A stretch of 64,000 nucleotides of DNA from Acorus gramineus (Eukaryota; Streptophyta; Magnoliopsida; Acorales; Acoraceae): positions 9,438,704 through 9,502,703 of the forward strand of contig CM060847.1 in the NCBI GenBank assembly GCA_030737835.1, in the 5' to 3' direction. Positions 46,441 through 60,402 of the stretch are shown here, piece after piece. The notes under the pieces are model-generated. The model worked only from the letters and a program-made list of their open reading frames with translations, had not been told where the DNA came from and made no database searches. The translations under genes were made by a program, and so were the position numbers. Every line of letters begins with the position of its first letter. Position 1 is the stretch's first letter.

Positions 46441-49400
46441 ATGCATGCTCCGGTTCTTGTTCTAAGTATCCCTCTCTCTCTCTCTCTGCAATTTTTAGGG
46501 TTTTGATTTGAATAGAATGGTTTAGTGTATGGTGTGCTCGCGGAAAAACGTATGAACGGATCGTGATGCCTTTTTAGGTTTAGGTTTACATTCGAAAAGC
46601 CTTGATGTTTAGATTTAAGTTTTTGTTTGTTTATGTTGGTAAATGAAGAGTATTTAAGGTTTTGATTTGTTGGGTTGAATGAGCAGAGGATTCATTGTCG
46701 CGGGAGTCCGGAAGCAAAGTCCAGCATGCCAATATCCAAGCCTCGAAGGTTCATACATTTCTTTTTATCTATTTCTGTTTATTGGGTTGATTATTCTGTC
46801 GATCTGATCTTTATTTGGTGAGGTTCAAATTTTTTTTCAAAAAAAACAAAAAATTGTAATTGCTTGTATGACAAAAATGTTTCCTTTAATAATCTTCATG
46901 TGTACCTCTTAATGGAATCTGTGTCCTGCACAGGCTGTCGCCGATATAATTCGTACTACTTTGGGCCCTCGGTCCATGCTGAAAATGTTGCTTGACGCCA
47001 GTGGAGGTACCGTGTTTCGTCATCGATAATGGTCTTTTATTCATTCTTTTGTTTGAAGATGACATTGATGTAGAATCCAATAAGCAATAGCACTAGGGTT
47101 TCTGTTCATTGTGTAAGTTTCAATTGGAAAAAGGCTGCACAGACATTTACGTAAATATGCAGTTCTTGGAACAGTTTGATTCACATATCTGGATTGTTTC
47201 CATTTTTCACTAGCTTCACTTATGGATAGTGGTACAGTAAGATGAGTTTGTGTTTGATGATAACAGGTATTGTCGTCACCAATGATGGAAATGCTATACT
47301 CCGTGAGTTAGATATTGCTCACCCAGCCGCTAAGGTATGATGGGCTGATCTGTCATAGTGGCATGATTGGATAGTAAAAATTTGCACCACACAATTCTTA
47401 TTCTAATTTGGTCTCTGTTTTCATTTCTAACGATATGCTGTCTGGTGACATGCAGTCAATGATTGAACTTAGCCGCACCCAAGATGAAGAAGTAGGAGAT
47501 GGGACAACATCTGTCATTGTTCTTGGTATGTTGTTCTAGTGCTGTGTCTGGTCAAATTGGAAAATGTCTATGTCTATAATGTGGTCAACAAAGGGTTGTT
47601 AGCTTATGTGGCCATCACAGTCTTTTTAAGATTGATAGGTTATGAGCGGTGTATCACTACTTTTTCTGTAAGAGGTTACAAAATGAATGAGGTTCTTTAT
47701 CCCCACTGTGCGCATTGGATATGGACTGAAGCATATGAGTACAACTTTGTGTGAATATATGTCCACCTGTTTTTATTGGAATTTGGAAATAGTATTGTGG
47801 CACATACGACCACAGTAGCATCTCCGACATCCAGTCTCAATTGCTGACATGAAATATTCACATCCTTGGAGACCTTGAATCAGTAGTTAAAATCCAAAAT
47901 TAACAATTAATGGGATGAAGATGAGTATTAAAGGAATTGTTCACGTCTAAAATCTTGTCCACGGTTTCTATATTTAGCTATTTCTGACATGCATGTTTAA
48001 TCATCTGCAATGTGCGACAATGAAGGTATAAGCATGTTTAATGAGTTTATGGTCCAATCTTTTTAATAGGTGGAATTTTTGTTTGTTTACTATTTCCAGG
48101 TCATATCAATAATCTTATATGCTGATATATTGATCATTTGGGTAAATTTTTTTTGCAGCTGGTGAGATGCTTCATGTTGCAGAAGCCTTCATTGACAAGC
48201 GTTTTCATCCTACCGTTATTTGCCGAGGTGATGTTGAATGAATTCAAATGGTTCCTTTTATGTTCGTCATGTTATCAGAGAACTTAGTTTTGATGAGCTC
48301 AACTTAATGGTCTGCAGCCTACAATAAGGCTCTTGAAGATGCACTTGCGGTTCTTGACAAAATTGCTATGCCCATTGATACAAATGATCGTAAGTTTTAT
48401 AGTTTACAAGGTCGTCTGCTTATGTATATATTTTATCATAAAGGATTGCGTTATCTAGAAAAGTGAATATTTACACAACTACTTTATCAGCAAAAAGCGG
48501 AAGAGTTTGAATAGCTTCTCAAACATGAACCTTTTGGTGTACACAAATATAATTATATAAATTATTTTTTGTGGTTGCATTTTTTGGGACTTTTCTTGTT
48601 TTGTGTCATATCACTTATAAGTTTTTAACTCCCATCTGCCTCATCATGATTAATTATATTTTGTTGTGCAATGTTTGAATTGAGTGTGTTTGGGATTTCT
48701 GTATGCAGGTGTCACAATGCTTGGGCTGGTAAAAAGTTGTATTGGTACAAAGTTTACTAGTCAATTTGGGGATCTAGTCGCTGTAAGTACTTTCCTTATT
48801 ACAAATGTTTAATTTGTTTCTTGGATCACTTACATTACTTGGGATTGTGGACAAAAACTTATTTCCTTTTAGTTTTGTATACATTAATTTGAATACTTGT
48901 TGAGCTGAACTAATAAGGTTGGGACCATAAATAACTTACTATATCTGAACACTGTTGCACTTGTCTGTTATGAGTTTTGTAATAAGGGATATAATGAATT
49001 GGAGTCTGATTTAGAAAACCATTTTATGTAGGATCTTGCAATTGATGCTACCTCAACAGTTGGTGTAGACCTTGGCCAAGGTTTGCGGGAGGTGGATATC
49101 AAAAAGTATATAAAAGTTGAAAAGGTTCCTGGTGGCCAGTTGGAAGATTCCAAGGTTCTTAAAGGAGTTATGTTTAACAAAGATGTTGTGGCTCCTGGAA
49201 AAATGAGAAGAAAGATAGTTAACCCACGTATAATTCTTCTCGACTGCCCTCTTGAGTATAAGAAAGGAGAAAATCAAACAAATGCAGAGTTGGTTCGTGA
49301 AGAAGACTGGTAATAATTTCCATGCTCTGTTGCCTTGCATCCTTTACTTGGAAATTACTATCTGCATACCCCGTCTGATAATTGTTTTTAGATAATTTTT

Positions 49401-50854
49401 GGCTTTAGTAATGTTCAATGGACTGTTAATTTGTTCTCCAGGGCTGTGCTACTGAAGATGGAGGAGGAATACATTGAGAACCTTTGCGTGCAGATATTGA
49501 AGTTCAAACCTGACTTGGTCATTACCGAAAAGGGGCTCAGTGATTTGGCATGCCACTACTTTAGCAAGGCTGGAGTCAGTGCGATTAGAAGGTTAAGGAA
49601 GACTGACAATAATAGGATCGCCAAGGCTTGTGGGGCAGTTGTCGTCAATAGACCAGAGGAACTGCAAGAATCTGATGTCGGAACTGGAGCAGGGCTTTTT
49701 GAGGTCAAGAAGATTGGGGATGAGTTTTTTGCATTTATTGTAGAATGCAAAGACCCAAAGGCGTGTACTGTTCTTCTAAGGGGAGCCAGTAAGGATCTCC
49801 TGAATGAGGTTGAGAGAAATCTGCAGGTAGCTTGTTGTTTATGCTGGATCAGGATATGGTTAGAAATTTTTTTATTGTTTCAGCTTGCCTTGTATTGGGT
49901 TGAAAATAACCTGCAATTCTTGCTCTTGCTGACAATGCAGTCCCTTTTCCTTTTCATAGTTGGTTTTTGCATAATGATTTAACAAGGGAGCTCATAAGGC
50001 AATTGGTTCTGGCAGGACGCTATGTCTGTTGCTAGAAATATACTGAAGAATCCAAAGCTTGTCCCTGGTGGTGGTGCTACAGAATTAACCGTCTCGGCGA
50101 CACTGAAACAGAAGAGTTCGTCCATTGAAGGCATTGAAAAGGTACTCTTCAGTTCATGTACTTTCATCATTTATCAATCATTTTTTTTTTCTTTTGTAAT
50201 TATTTATCCATTACAGTGGCCCTATGAAGCTGCTGCTGTGGCTTTTGAGGCTATTCCACGCACCTTGGCGCAAAACTGTGGTGTCAATGTGATTCGGACA
50301 ATGACAGCTCTGCAGGGAAAGGTAAATTGATGTTTACGCCTTTTTAAAAAAAATTATACATAAAACATTGAATTCCTGTCTCTATGTCAATGATTAGATA
50401 TCCAAAGCAAAGGCAATGATCCTTTTTACATTTTTTTGAATAATTCTTTTTCTAGCATGCGAATGGTGAAAATGCATGGGTTGGCATCGACGGCAACACT
50501 GGGGTGATCACTGACATGAAAGAACGGAAGGTATGATATTTTTTTTACTTATAAAACTTATTCACCTAAATTTCTCTAATACATTACTAGAAGGCCACAT
50601 TATTGAATTCACAATTTTGTCGGTTATTAATTTTTGTTCTGATTCTTCGTCAAACGTATTTGTAGATATGGGATGCTTACAATGTGAAGCAACAGACGTT
50701 CAAAACAGCCATTGAGGCTGCGTGCATGCTCTTGAGGATCGATGATATCGTGAGCGGGATAAAGAAAAAACAGGCACCTGGGGCTGGCCAAGCCCCGAAG
50801 CCCCAGATCGAGGGAGAAGGTGACGCCGATAACGAGCAAATGATCCCCGAGTGA
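46441..50854 (+). CDS. CCT3: T-complex protein 1 (CCT) subunit gamma, 556 aa
   Basis: Fourteen exons, frames joining: 46441-46465, 46687-46748, 46934-47006, 47267-47334, 47456-47525, 48159-48227, 48318-48389, 48709-48782, 49032-49309, 49442-49826, 50016-50141, 50217-50321, 50456-50530, 50666-50854. The product is one of eight subunits of the cytosolic TRiC/CCT ring, which folds actin, tubulin and other proteins with ATP. Group II chaperonin marks are in order: TTLGPRSMLKMLLD, VVTNDGNAILRELDI, the ATP-site EVGDGTTSVIVLAGE (GDGTTS at about residues 90-95), LVPGGGATE (about 408-415), YEAAAVAFEAIPRTLAQNCG, and the C-terminal DAYNVKQQTFKTAIEAACMLLRIDDI. The length equals that of known gamma subunits. 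The first coding exon has only 25 bases. The start is MHAPVLVL. Nothing is broken. The end is 753 bp from the stop of the convergent farnesyltransferase gene. Confidence 0.97.
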
Positions 50855-51607
50855 TTCACAGTGACGATTTTTGTGGTTTTCTGTATCAAAAATCACGTCT
50901 TGGTTTGTGGGGGCAATTATTAATCCACTCTGTGAATTGTTGAGAACCATTGTTAACTTCCTTTTTGTGTGTGCTGTGGGTGGTGTTAGTTGAATCTTGA
51001 ATTTTGGCATTTCAAGAAAGGTTTTGGTCATATAATCTGTTTTAGAATTTGTGACAGGTAGTGTTGAAGTTTTTGAGTGATATAAGGATGCAATATTATT
51101 ATTCGTCATTGTAGTCCTGCTGCTGCATTAGTGCTGCTTAAACTGCAATGTTTACATTTTTTAAAAAAGGGGAATTGTAGGCATTTTTATTTTAATAATC
51201 AGTATAAAAAAAGATAATATTCGAAAGGGGGTATGAGAAATAGAGGAAAAACATACAAATCTGTTCCCCCACCCTTAATGTCAAAAGCTCCGGCTAACAT
51301 CACATCCGATTCTGTTATGCAATGTCACAAGCCACATTCAAATAAATTGAATGTATACTTTTTTACGTTTTAATAATAGAATGTATAAAATATATAATAC
51401 TTTAGACTTGTTAAGTAATGATTCATATGCTACTATAGTTGACATGACTGCGGTAACTGACTAACAAAGAGTAATGTTTTTAGTACATGAACACAAAAAA
51501 AAAAAAATTCAAGGGAAATAATATGTAACAACGTCGTAGTTTACCCTGCAACATCTAGACATTGTTAATATGCAGACATCAAGATTCAGATCAGTCATCA
51601 AAATTCA
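50855..51607. other. Convergent spacer between CCT3 and farnesyltransferase beta
   Basis: 753 bp between two facing stop codons; it must hold both 3' UTRs. AT-rich, with several A-runs near 51160-51510. No gene or repeat recognised. Confidence 0.7.
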
Positions 51608-54600
51608 TCACACACTCTCTTCAATTGATGGCTTGGTGAGATTTGCAGATGAGGATCCTGTGTAGAACTCATGCGCTTTGTAATATCGATCCAAGACCAC
51701 GTTGAAGAGTGGATGAACAGGCTCCAGAAGGTTTTCGTAGGGTCCTAACACTGCCTTGGGCAATGGTGGATTGTTGACATCCCTTGACCAGCTATACTGA
51801 CACACGGAGAGGCCGCTCAGGCAGTAACAAGTGTGATAATGGTCTCTATACTTTCCAGGCTTATCCTTGAATCCACCCTCCAGTACCTGCATTTTTTTTT
51901 ATGAACATTAATGATCCATGTCTAGGATTATTGAAACATTGTCATGCATAGATGGTTTTGTTCGAAATATAGGGATATAAATAAAGGCTTAGTTAAGTTC
52001 AACAAAATATATGTACATGTCAATAAAGGTCAAAGCAATAAAAATAGACGAAGAATAGTGAGTTCCAAGTACCTGAGAACACAGGAGTAAGTATTGTTGC
52101 AATGCTGAACTGTCAAATAGAGGAACCCCTTCACTTGGTGTTTTCAGGAAAGAAAAACCAATACTTGAAAGTTCTCCTGCATGAGATGAATTCCAGTTTA
52201 TTAAAATTAAAATATATGTTTAGGAAGTCCAGATGCATGCAACTATTAAAACTGAACAACAGCTCGAAATAGTTAGATAGATTGACGCGAGAAGAGTGGG
52301 ACCCTGTGAACCATTTTACTACGAGAATCGAAAAAGGCCTCAACTTAAAGGAGAGTCTTTGTAGACCAATTTACCTTCAGAGGGCTCAGATGCTGAAACA
52401 GAGGTCTTGTTGTCAGCATCCTGCTTTTCATTGACATATAATGATCTTAACTGACCACTGATGATTGATGCCAACCGTTGCATTAACCCAAGCACAGCTC
52501 CCTGGTGTCAACTTGGATGTCAGTTAGGGATCAAAGATAATTAGATGGAACTCAGGTACATGAGAGAATATTACTTGCCAAAATGAGTAGCACCCATCAA
52601 CAAGTTTATTTGTTCGTCCTTGAAGGCCACCCTCCACTCCTTGACGAAATACCGCCCAATCCTATTTACATATGGACAGATGATTTCAGAAAATCTGAAT
52701 GTGTGATGTCAATCACATAGGACTTTGTTCAAAAGGATATATGGGATTTGAAGTCAAGAAATTTAGGCCGCAAACACACGTGTCCAACTCAGTTATGGGT
52801 CAGGATACAGTTCTAGTCATATACACCACTGACAAAATAAACAACTCAAGCAAACAATCACCAAGAAAAAACATAAAATAAATAAACAAGCCACGTGGAT
52901 GACTAAAAATTTAAAGGAAGAGCCGGTAATGATAAAGTTTGAACCAGCCATGTTTATTAGATAAATGAAGTTTTGTCAAATCATGATCCAAGTAAAGCAG
53001 GTCGCAAGCCAGTATATAATAGCACATCAAATGACTTGGATACCCCTCCCATGATTACAACTATCATGTTAGATTACATCACATTCACTAGGCATCTTGT
53101 AAAGACGGTAATAAAATGACTTGTGTAATATAATCACCACTGAAATTCAAATAGCACAGAAATAAGATCCAAGCAAATATAATATGCAACAAATAACGTC
53201 TGAATTAAAGGGAGAGATGAACTCTATAACGGGTCATGTTCCATGTCTTCATGTTATTTGTGGCTGATGAATTTGTATGATGTACACTGATCATTGTGCT
53301 TCACAAACAAAGAGAACAATTGAATTGACTAATAATATGGCTGCTACAGATGTAAAACTTACAATTAAACTTGGCAAGTCCAACCGATCAGCTTCACCAA
53401 TCAATATCATTGTCGCCAACCCACAAAAGGTGTACCTTCAAAAGTGAAATGAAAACGATAATGAGACAGGATGAGTTAATAGGGGCCATTGCTTGGAGCA
53501 ATGGCAAAATACTCAAGATAAATCCTAAAGTGGTCACTTTGTGCACAGTCTCCCTTCCAGCACCCTGATATAGGTAGGATGGCTTGGGTGACGGCATTTT
53601 TAATAGTTTATCAAGGGGTAAAATAATTCTGTTAACGGAAAAATGAAAAAATAAAACAGAACTCTGACCAGAACAGCAACATACCCACCATGAGCTTCAG
53701 AATTTGGCTCACCAGCAATACCGCCTTCATATGTTTGACAGCTGCAAAATTATAGAACTTTAGCAACCATTTTTTTAATAAAAAATATTGAAAACATCAA
53801 GAAACAAATAAAAGGCACTTCATAAACACTGTTTCTAGAGATATTAAGTGGACGTGCCATTTAACCAATCTTGGGTGATTTTAAAGTCATCCCCACAAGT
53901 CTGGACGAAGAATTTTTTTTTTGATAACTGCATAAAAAAAAGGAATAAAAAAAAAGGTGTGGTATGCCAGTATGTCTTCACACCATTATATAAAAGAAAT
54001 ATATCCTAAGCTGGTGATAGGTTGTGTCCAATTGTTGACAAAGATGAATCTTAAATATTCAAATGGGCGTTTAACAATGGACACATTACAAGACACGGAC
54101 CAAGAGACACATCATAAGCAATGAATTTTCACATAATAATTGTCAATAAAATCAACTGATAAGTAAGAAGAAAATATAACCAACCTTACGATAAAGGTTC
54201 CAATGTTTTTCACCATCTCAGAATCCAAGATATTCAAAATGCTTGCAACCTAGTTCATCCAAGGATATTAGAATCCAGAAAAATAAAAATAAAAAAGGAG
54301 CATATGAACAATCACACAGAAGATGGCCAGCATAGAGTGAAACATTTAATATGATGTCTTTCAGACCTAAACTAGCTAACAGATATTATAATTTATTCGA
54401 CATATTGCAAATATATTAAATGCAAAACAATCTAAGAAGAAATAACGGTTTAAATACCAAAATAATAAAAAAGTTCTCAAAACCCTAAACAGTGTGTGTG
54501 TGTGTGTGTGTTGTCAATCTCCCACTGCCCAATGTTATATTTTATATCACTCATAATAATGAGCTCCATTATGCCTTCCCATTACTGTCTAAAGTTATAT

Positions 54601-57295
54601 TTCGAAGAGTGATTATCTAGTTGAAATATGTGTGGCACTATAAGTAATTTCTAAAGGAATGTGCAATGAAAATCCCCCATGGTAATTGCGTGTGGTCTGT
54701 ATAACTACTAACTTATATGTCAAGGTGACCATATTATACAACAGCAGGTAAATCACACAATTCATACTACAAGGGAGGACGCTGCTTGAATCCTGCTGTG
54801 TGCGTTCTTTATCGACTAGACTTTGTGTCTTGAACACCACCAAATTCGTGTTTACTGGCATACCTATACCAAAAAACATATTGGTAAACAGTAATATTAC
54901 TATGCTTGGTCATATACCAAATAACCTACCGCATTTGGTTTTTCAGGTCAACAATAAACTTGCATCAAATTTTTTCCCAAGAAAATAACATTTGCTAATC
55001 CTCAACATTTTTTGTTATGCATTCTTTTTTATTATTATTATGTATCAATTTTAAGCTAAGAAGCCTTCATATTTAAGCTCAAGGCAGGCATGGATGGGCC
55101 TGGTAAGAAAGATCTAGGGTTAAAGGGACACTCCAATTAAAGAAGACTGGTGATGATGACATCAAATTAGGTATTTAGGAAACAAAAGGAAACTAGAGGC
55201 AGATAACTCACCGAAATTGCAGTGTAAGCTGCCCGAACATCCATTTCACCTGCATCATGCATCCTAATGGAAAGAGTAAAGGAAGAGTGTGTCAGTCATG
55301 TCAACAAAGAGCTAATTACACTAATGTAGTTCACGATTTCCAATGTCAAAAAATGTGATTTATATTATATATCACAAAAGAGGATGACACCTGAATGCGC
55401 CTGATGAGTCTTTCATTCGCAGTAAGAACAAGCGTAATTTTTCTCTGGAAGATCAATAAGATAGCAGATCATATCCCTTCTAGGAAAGCACATAACTGAT
55501 AGAATTGTAATCATCAGCATAGCAGGACTAGCCACCTATTTATGGACGTCAAAGCCTTCTTGCTTCCCAAAGTTATAAGCGAATTCACAGCAGCATAAGT
55601 CGTTGCTAGGTGAGGCATCTAAAGAAAACATGCATGAGCCAAAACCACAAAATAAGTACTGCTCATACATTCAGTGCTGTTCTCATTTTGATCCTGTTCT
55701 AAATTCATGGCTATACATTATAGCATCAAAATACTCAGTAGGAAGTAAATAAGAGTTCTCTTGAGTTCTTTGAAGCATCGAATAGCTTTGCTTGAGGATG
55801 AAAATTATGTTCGTGTCTCATCAGAACTATAAAATTGGAAATCATCAGTATTTCTAAATTTCACTAATAGTTTCATGCCCCATTTGGAACTTATTCTGGG
55901 TATATTCTAATCTCACAGGAATCTATTGTAACAATTTTTCGGTGTGAGGTTTGGGAAATATGATTTCAGTAGTTACCGGATTGGTTTCCCAGGAAGCTTG
56001 AAAAGGTGAACTTTCTGTCAATTTCTTTTTATGCCCATTTCAGAATTTTAAAATAAAACTTTTATCTATTTTCTGGTTAAATCCATTAAAGTTGTACAGT
56101 CAAATCTCCCTCTCAGAATTATACTCTTTTAAATCACTTCCAGATGGGATTTTGGTGCAAGTGTCAATGATTTAAGATCAGTTTATTACTCTAAATATCA
56201 TTGTAAAATTCATAATATTTTCATCTAATACTATGAATCCTATTAACCTGTTTAGCAGAAATTATGCCAAATCAAATGAACATGGCCTACAAATTTGATC
56301 TTCGTGGGCATCACTAAATATAAAGAACCACATACAGAACAAGTTGCTCACAAAGGTGAGACCAGGTAAAATCTATGCCAGAAACTAAAGAATTTGAACT
56401 AATGAGTATAAAATCCAACAATGGACACAACTATAATAGTATAATCATTAATAGCAATAAAACAAAAAAAATAACAATAATAAGAACAAAACTTGCCTGA
56501 CCAGGTCCACCACCATATCCTCCATTTGGATCCTAGACAACAGAAATGGCACCAAAGTACAATCATAGTGATGGGAAAATTAGAACAAGAAAAAGAAGCT
56601 CAACATACATTATATAGATATAAAGAACAACACTTCCAAATGAAACCAAGCAACAACATTCATCATTTAGAGTGAGTGTTTGTGATATAGATTGACTTCA
56701 GACCTGACAGCGGGAGAGGAAATCAACAACATCCTCTTCTAGCCGTGGATCGAAGGACTCCCCCAACAGAGCAATCGAGTGAAGCATCCAATAACAAAGC
56801 CACGGACGACTACGCAAAGAACACAACTTTATCAAACAAACACCTCACAAGCACCACCAAATCTATCAAACCCCAAAAACCCTAATTTCGCAATCCCAAC
56901 TGAACCAATGCGAATCAAAAGACAGAATTACTTGGCATCGAGGACGTGATAGCTCGGCGCGAGCATCCGAAGGCCTTTCATCAGGAACTCAACGTGTTTG
57001 TCCCTCCATAGTTCGAGTCTGTGCGTGAATCAGGTAAAAAAACAACACCAAATTCGACAAAGACGTGATCTTTTACATGGATCCAAGACAGAATTGAAAA
57101 AACTGGATCGACGCGACTCGAGTTCGTGAAGAAAAATGAACGGATGATGAGCCCTTATGGATTCACTTACATGAGTGAGTGAGCTCGGGGAGAGACGTTA
57201 ACGAGGACTCTGTAGATGTCAGAGACCTTGTCTTCCACCTTCCCTTGCTCGTTCTGAGTGACGGTAAGCCGGCTCAGGCGAGGCGGACCCTCCAT
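51608..57295 (-). CDS. ERA1: Protein farnesyltransferase subunit beta, 444 aa
   Basis: Fourteen exons, frames joining: 57171-57295, 56932-57018, 56704-56809, 56497-56532, 55536-55618, 55391-55444, 55212-55263, 54185-54249, 53685-53741, 53363-53435, 52575-52661, 52375-52501, 52073-52176, 51608-51886. With the shared alpha subunit, this subunit transfers farnesyl to CaaX cysteines; loss in Arabidopsis (era1) heightens abscisic acid response. Visible: [97 protein letters not shown] and RDHYHTCYCLSGLS. Zinc ligands are D268, C270 and H370. C-to-H spacing is longer than in animals because of a polar segment in exons 12-13 (DADNKTSVSASEPSEG), an insertion site known from plant subunits. Intron 4 starts with GC (CAG|GCAAGT). 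Exon 4 has only 36 bases. The start is the ATG at 57295. Confidence 0.96.
54492..54511. repeat. TG microsatellite (farnesyltransferase intron 8)
   Basis: About ten TG units in the intron between exons 7 and 8. Likely variable in length. Confidence 0.85.
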
Positions 57296-58530
57296 GGCTC
57301 CTCCCAACACAGCTTGCCTTGCTTCGGCTTTGCTCTTCTTTTAAGAAGATTCCATCAGACTCTTTTGCTTGGTCAGTGATTTTTTATTTTTTTTATTTTT
57401 TTGAGAGAATCAATTTTTTATTTGATAAAGAATTTGATTTAAATGTCTAAATTACTCTTATTATTATACATCTACTTGTAATATTTATTTTTTTATTTAT
57501 ATCACAATTATAAAAAATGTATAATTTATTTATAAATATTTAACATATACAAATAAATAAAACAATCGATTACATATTTAAACACGTAATAATAATAATA
57601 ATTTTTTTAAATCAATTGAATAATATGAACTCTCTTAAAAAGAGAGGAGAAGGTGGGAAAAAAAAGCGGATGCTATTTATTTTAGAATAGATGTAAATAG
57701 TAATTTAATTAATTTGTAAAGAGTATAATAGTAATCTAATTTAGAATTCCTTGTGGAATTTGAGATTACCACCACAAAGAATGAAAATCTGGTTCAACAA
57801 TATTTTCCCACATGCATAGATTTTAATTCTAATAGGCCCATAATTATTATTAAGATTACCACTAACCAAACACTTTATTTTACACAATTTCCTGATAATC
57901 TCATATGGAATCAAATCCCAGATTGACACGAACCAAACGGGGCCTCAATCAGTTTTGTAACTCGTTTTACAGTCTTTACAATGTGATAGCATAATATATG
58001 CTGCGTTATCATAATGTATGAGTATAGCGCAAAAAAATTATCATTTTTTAATGTATAAAAAAATACATTAATATATCTTAATATATACAACCATGTACTT
58101 CAATGATAGATTATATGATTAAAAAAAAAAACTGATGTGAACTACATCTGGGGTTGCACGAGGGGTCGAACGTATCATTTTCCCCCAATTCACTTTTAAG
58201 TTCAAAACGCAGTTCGTGTGTATTTTAATTTTTAAATCATATATCTCTCATATGAGATATATATTTCAATAAATTGATTAATATTATTTATAAAATACAA
58301 AATTTTTATGATAAAGCTAAAAAAGTATATTGAATTGTTAAAATGAATTAGTATAACAAAGCACTCTTGCGACAATCCACATGAAATGAAATTGTTTATC
58401 AAAAAACCTTATTTTGAGGATAGTTTGGACTGAAGGGTTCATTCAACCTGTCCGAGTTACACTCCTAGTAGAACGGTATGAAAATGAGACACATAAACCC
58501 AAAATGCAGCGTCTCTCCCAAAACACACAA

Positions 58531-59633
58531 GGGGGCCGATATATGCACCCCATTTTACAAGAAACCCACTTGGTTAAAAAAAAATAAAAACAGTTTTCAT
58601 GCATTGTTGCAGTAAAAGGAAACTCACTCTCAGGTCACCCAAAAGTCCGGCGAGCTAGAGTCTGAGGGATGCCCCCTATTATGTGTTATACTGAGGGTTT
58701 GGCGCATGTATCAACCCTGGTCGGCAGCTACTTGAGCGACGGTGTTGAAGTATAGTTGCCCGAAGGTCCGTCGAGCTAAAGTCAGAGAAAATAAATTCAC
58801 ATTGTTACAAGCTTCAGACTAAACATGATAAATTTCGCATTCAAACACATAAAATAGACATTCATGGTAACATTCATAACATGTCAAAATATGATGTTAA
58901 CATTCCATAACTAACCATATATATGACTACGCTATAAAATACATGTTCAAATTTCAAAAGTCATACATGAAGAAGAAAGATAGTACCATAATAATAATAA
59001 TAAAAATGCCGATACAGAAGCAAGGAGGGGGTGGAGACGAAGCAAGCCTTTTCTTGTTGCCAAGTAATTATTTTTATGTTTATTTTTATTTTTTGAAAAA
59101 GGAGTAATTGTTTTAATTGGATAAGTTATTTATTTTTATACAGGGAAAAATCGATATAGTCACATGAATAATTGTGGAATTTGTACATGTATTTTGTTGT
59201 GTAGTCACATGAATGATGAGTCATGGAATGCGAACATTGTATTTTGATGTGTTATAAATGTTGCTATGGCTGTATGATCTATGTGTTTAAATGTGAAATT
59301 TGTTATAATTAGTTGAAACTGGTAACATTATGAATTTATTCTCTATGACTTTAGGTCGCCGGGCCTTTGGGCGACTATACTTCAATATCATTACCCGAGC
59401 AGTTGCCGATCTGGATTGATACACACGTCAAACCCTTAATCGAACACATGACATATAGCATTCCTCTGGCTCTAGCTCGTCGGACCTTTGGGCGATCATA
59501 ATTTAATACCATCGCCAAAGAAAATGTCGACCTCAGGGTGGGTTTCCTCTTGCTACAACAACGCATAAAATCTATTTTTATTTTTTTTAACGAGGTGGGT
59601 TTCTTGTAAAATGGGGTGCATATATTGGCCCCC
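58531..59633. mobile_element. Non-autonomous Mutator-like element with long terminal inverted repeats
   Basis: 1103 bp. The two arms, about 270-300 bases each (58531-58805 and 59335-59633), are inverted copies with visible similarity throughout; they begin GGGGGCCGATATATGCACC and GGGGGCCAATATATGCACC. The element is flanked by a perfect 9-bp direct repeat AACACACAA (58522-58530 and 59634-59642). Long inverted ends with a 9-bp duplication are typical of Mutator-like elements. Within the arms a sub-motif (TCGCCCAAAGGTCCGACGAG and variants) recurs. The 530-base centre is AT-rich and non-coding, so it must have moved with a transposase from elsewhere. Arms have diverged noticeably, so it is not recent, yet the duplication is still perfect. 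Confidence 0.85.
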
Positions 59634-60402
59634 AACACACAAACCGCGCCCCTTCATGAACCCTATTTGTTCACCCCCTACATTTCAATTGACTGACTTC
59701 ACAGAGGAGAGTGATTTGTTTTGATTTTCTCATATAGTCGTTTCTATTGTTTCTCATCAGGTATTGTTTGATCTATTCTTCCAGTATTGTTTTGATTTTT
59801 TTTTAGATCACGGCGTATGTTTTTCTCCTCAAAACTACCATGAAAAATGGTTTTTTTTCATGAGGACATTGAAGTTGTGTAAAACCATTGGCATTCTCCA
59901 ATCTTGTGCTAAAATTTAAAAAAAATCAAAATTTCATTTTATAAAAAAATTAGATCTTCATAAAGAGTTCATATTTGGTTACGATTGACTTTCAGGTAGT
60001 CCTGTCATATCGAGCTGCACAACATATGAATTGAATTACACAGTCAATTGTTAAATACATTTTTTACTCTTATTGAATAAATCCAATAAGAGAATAGAAT
60101 ATATACCTAATAATTAACTATGAATTTATAAATTGTATAATTGGATTAATAAATTATGTAATTCACAACACTGACTGATCCAGATTTCTTCACAAATGCC
60201 AACATATGATCGCCGGCTCATTCCGCTGTTTTATTGTGTTAGATGCATGAGAAGAAGAGTCAAGAAGCCTTTATGATGTGATTGTCGGTGGGAAAAAAAC
60301 AAAACACTCAGAAAATATTAAACACAATCGATCACGGAAGCCATATATATTTATTTAATATAAAATAAATGCTTAAAAGTAATATATATATTTTTGAAAG
60401 AA

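Noticed and set aside
59375-59638. An 87-codon frame in the right arm of the Mutator-like element.
   Set aside because: It lies within a terminal inverted repeat, the matching arm does not keep the frame, and no domain is seen.
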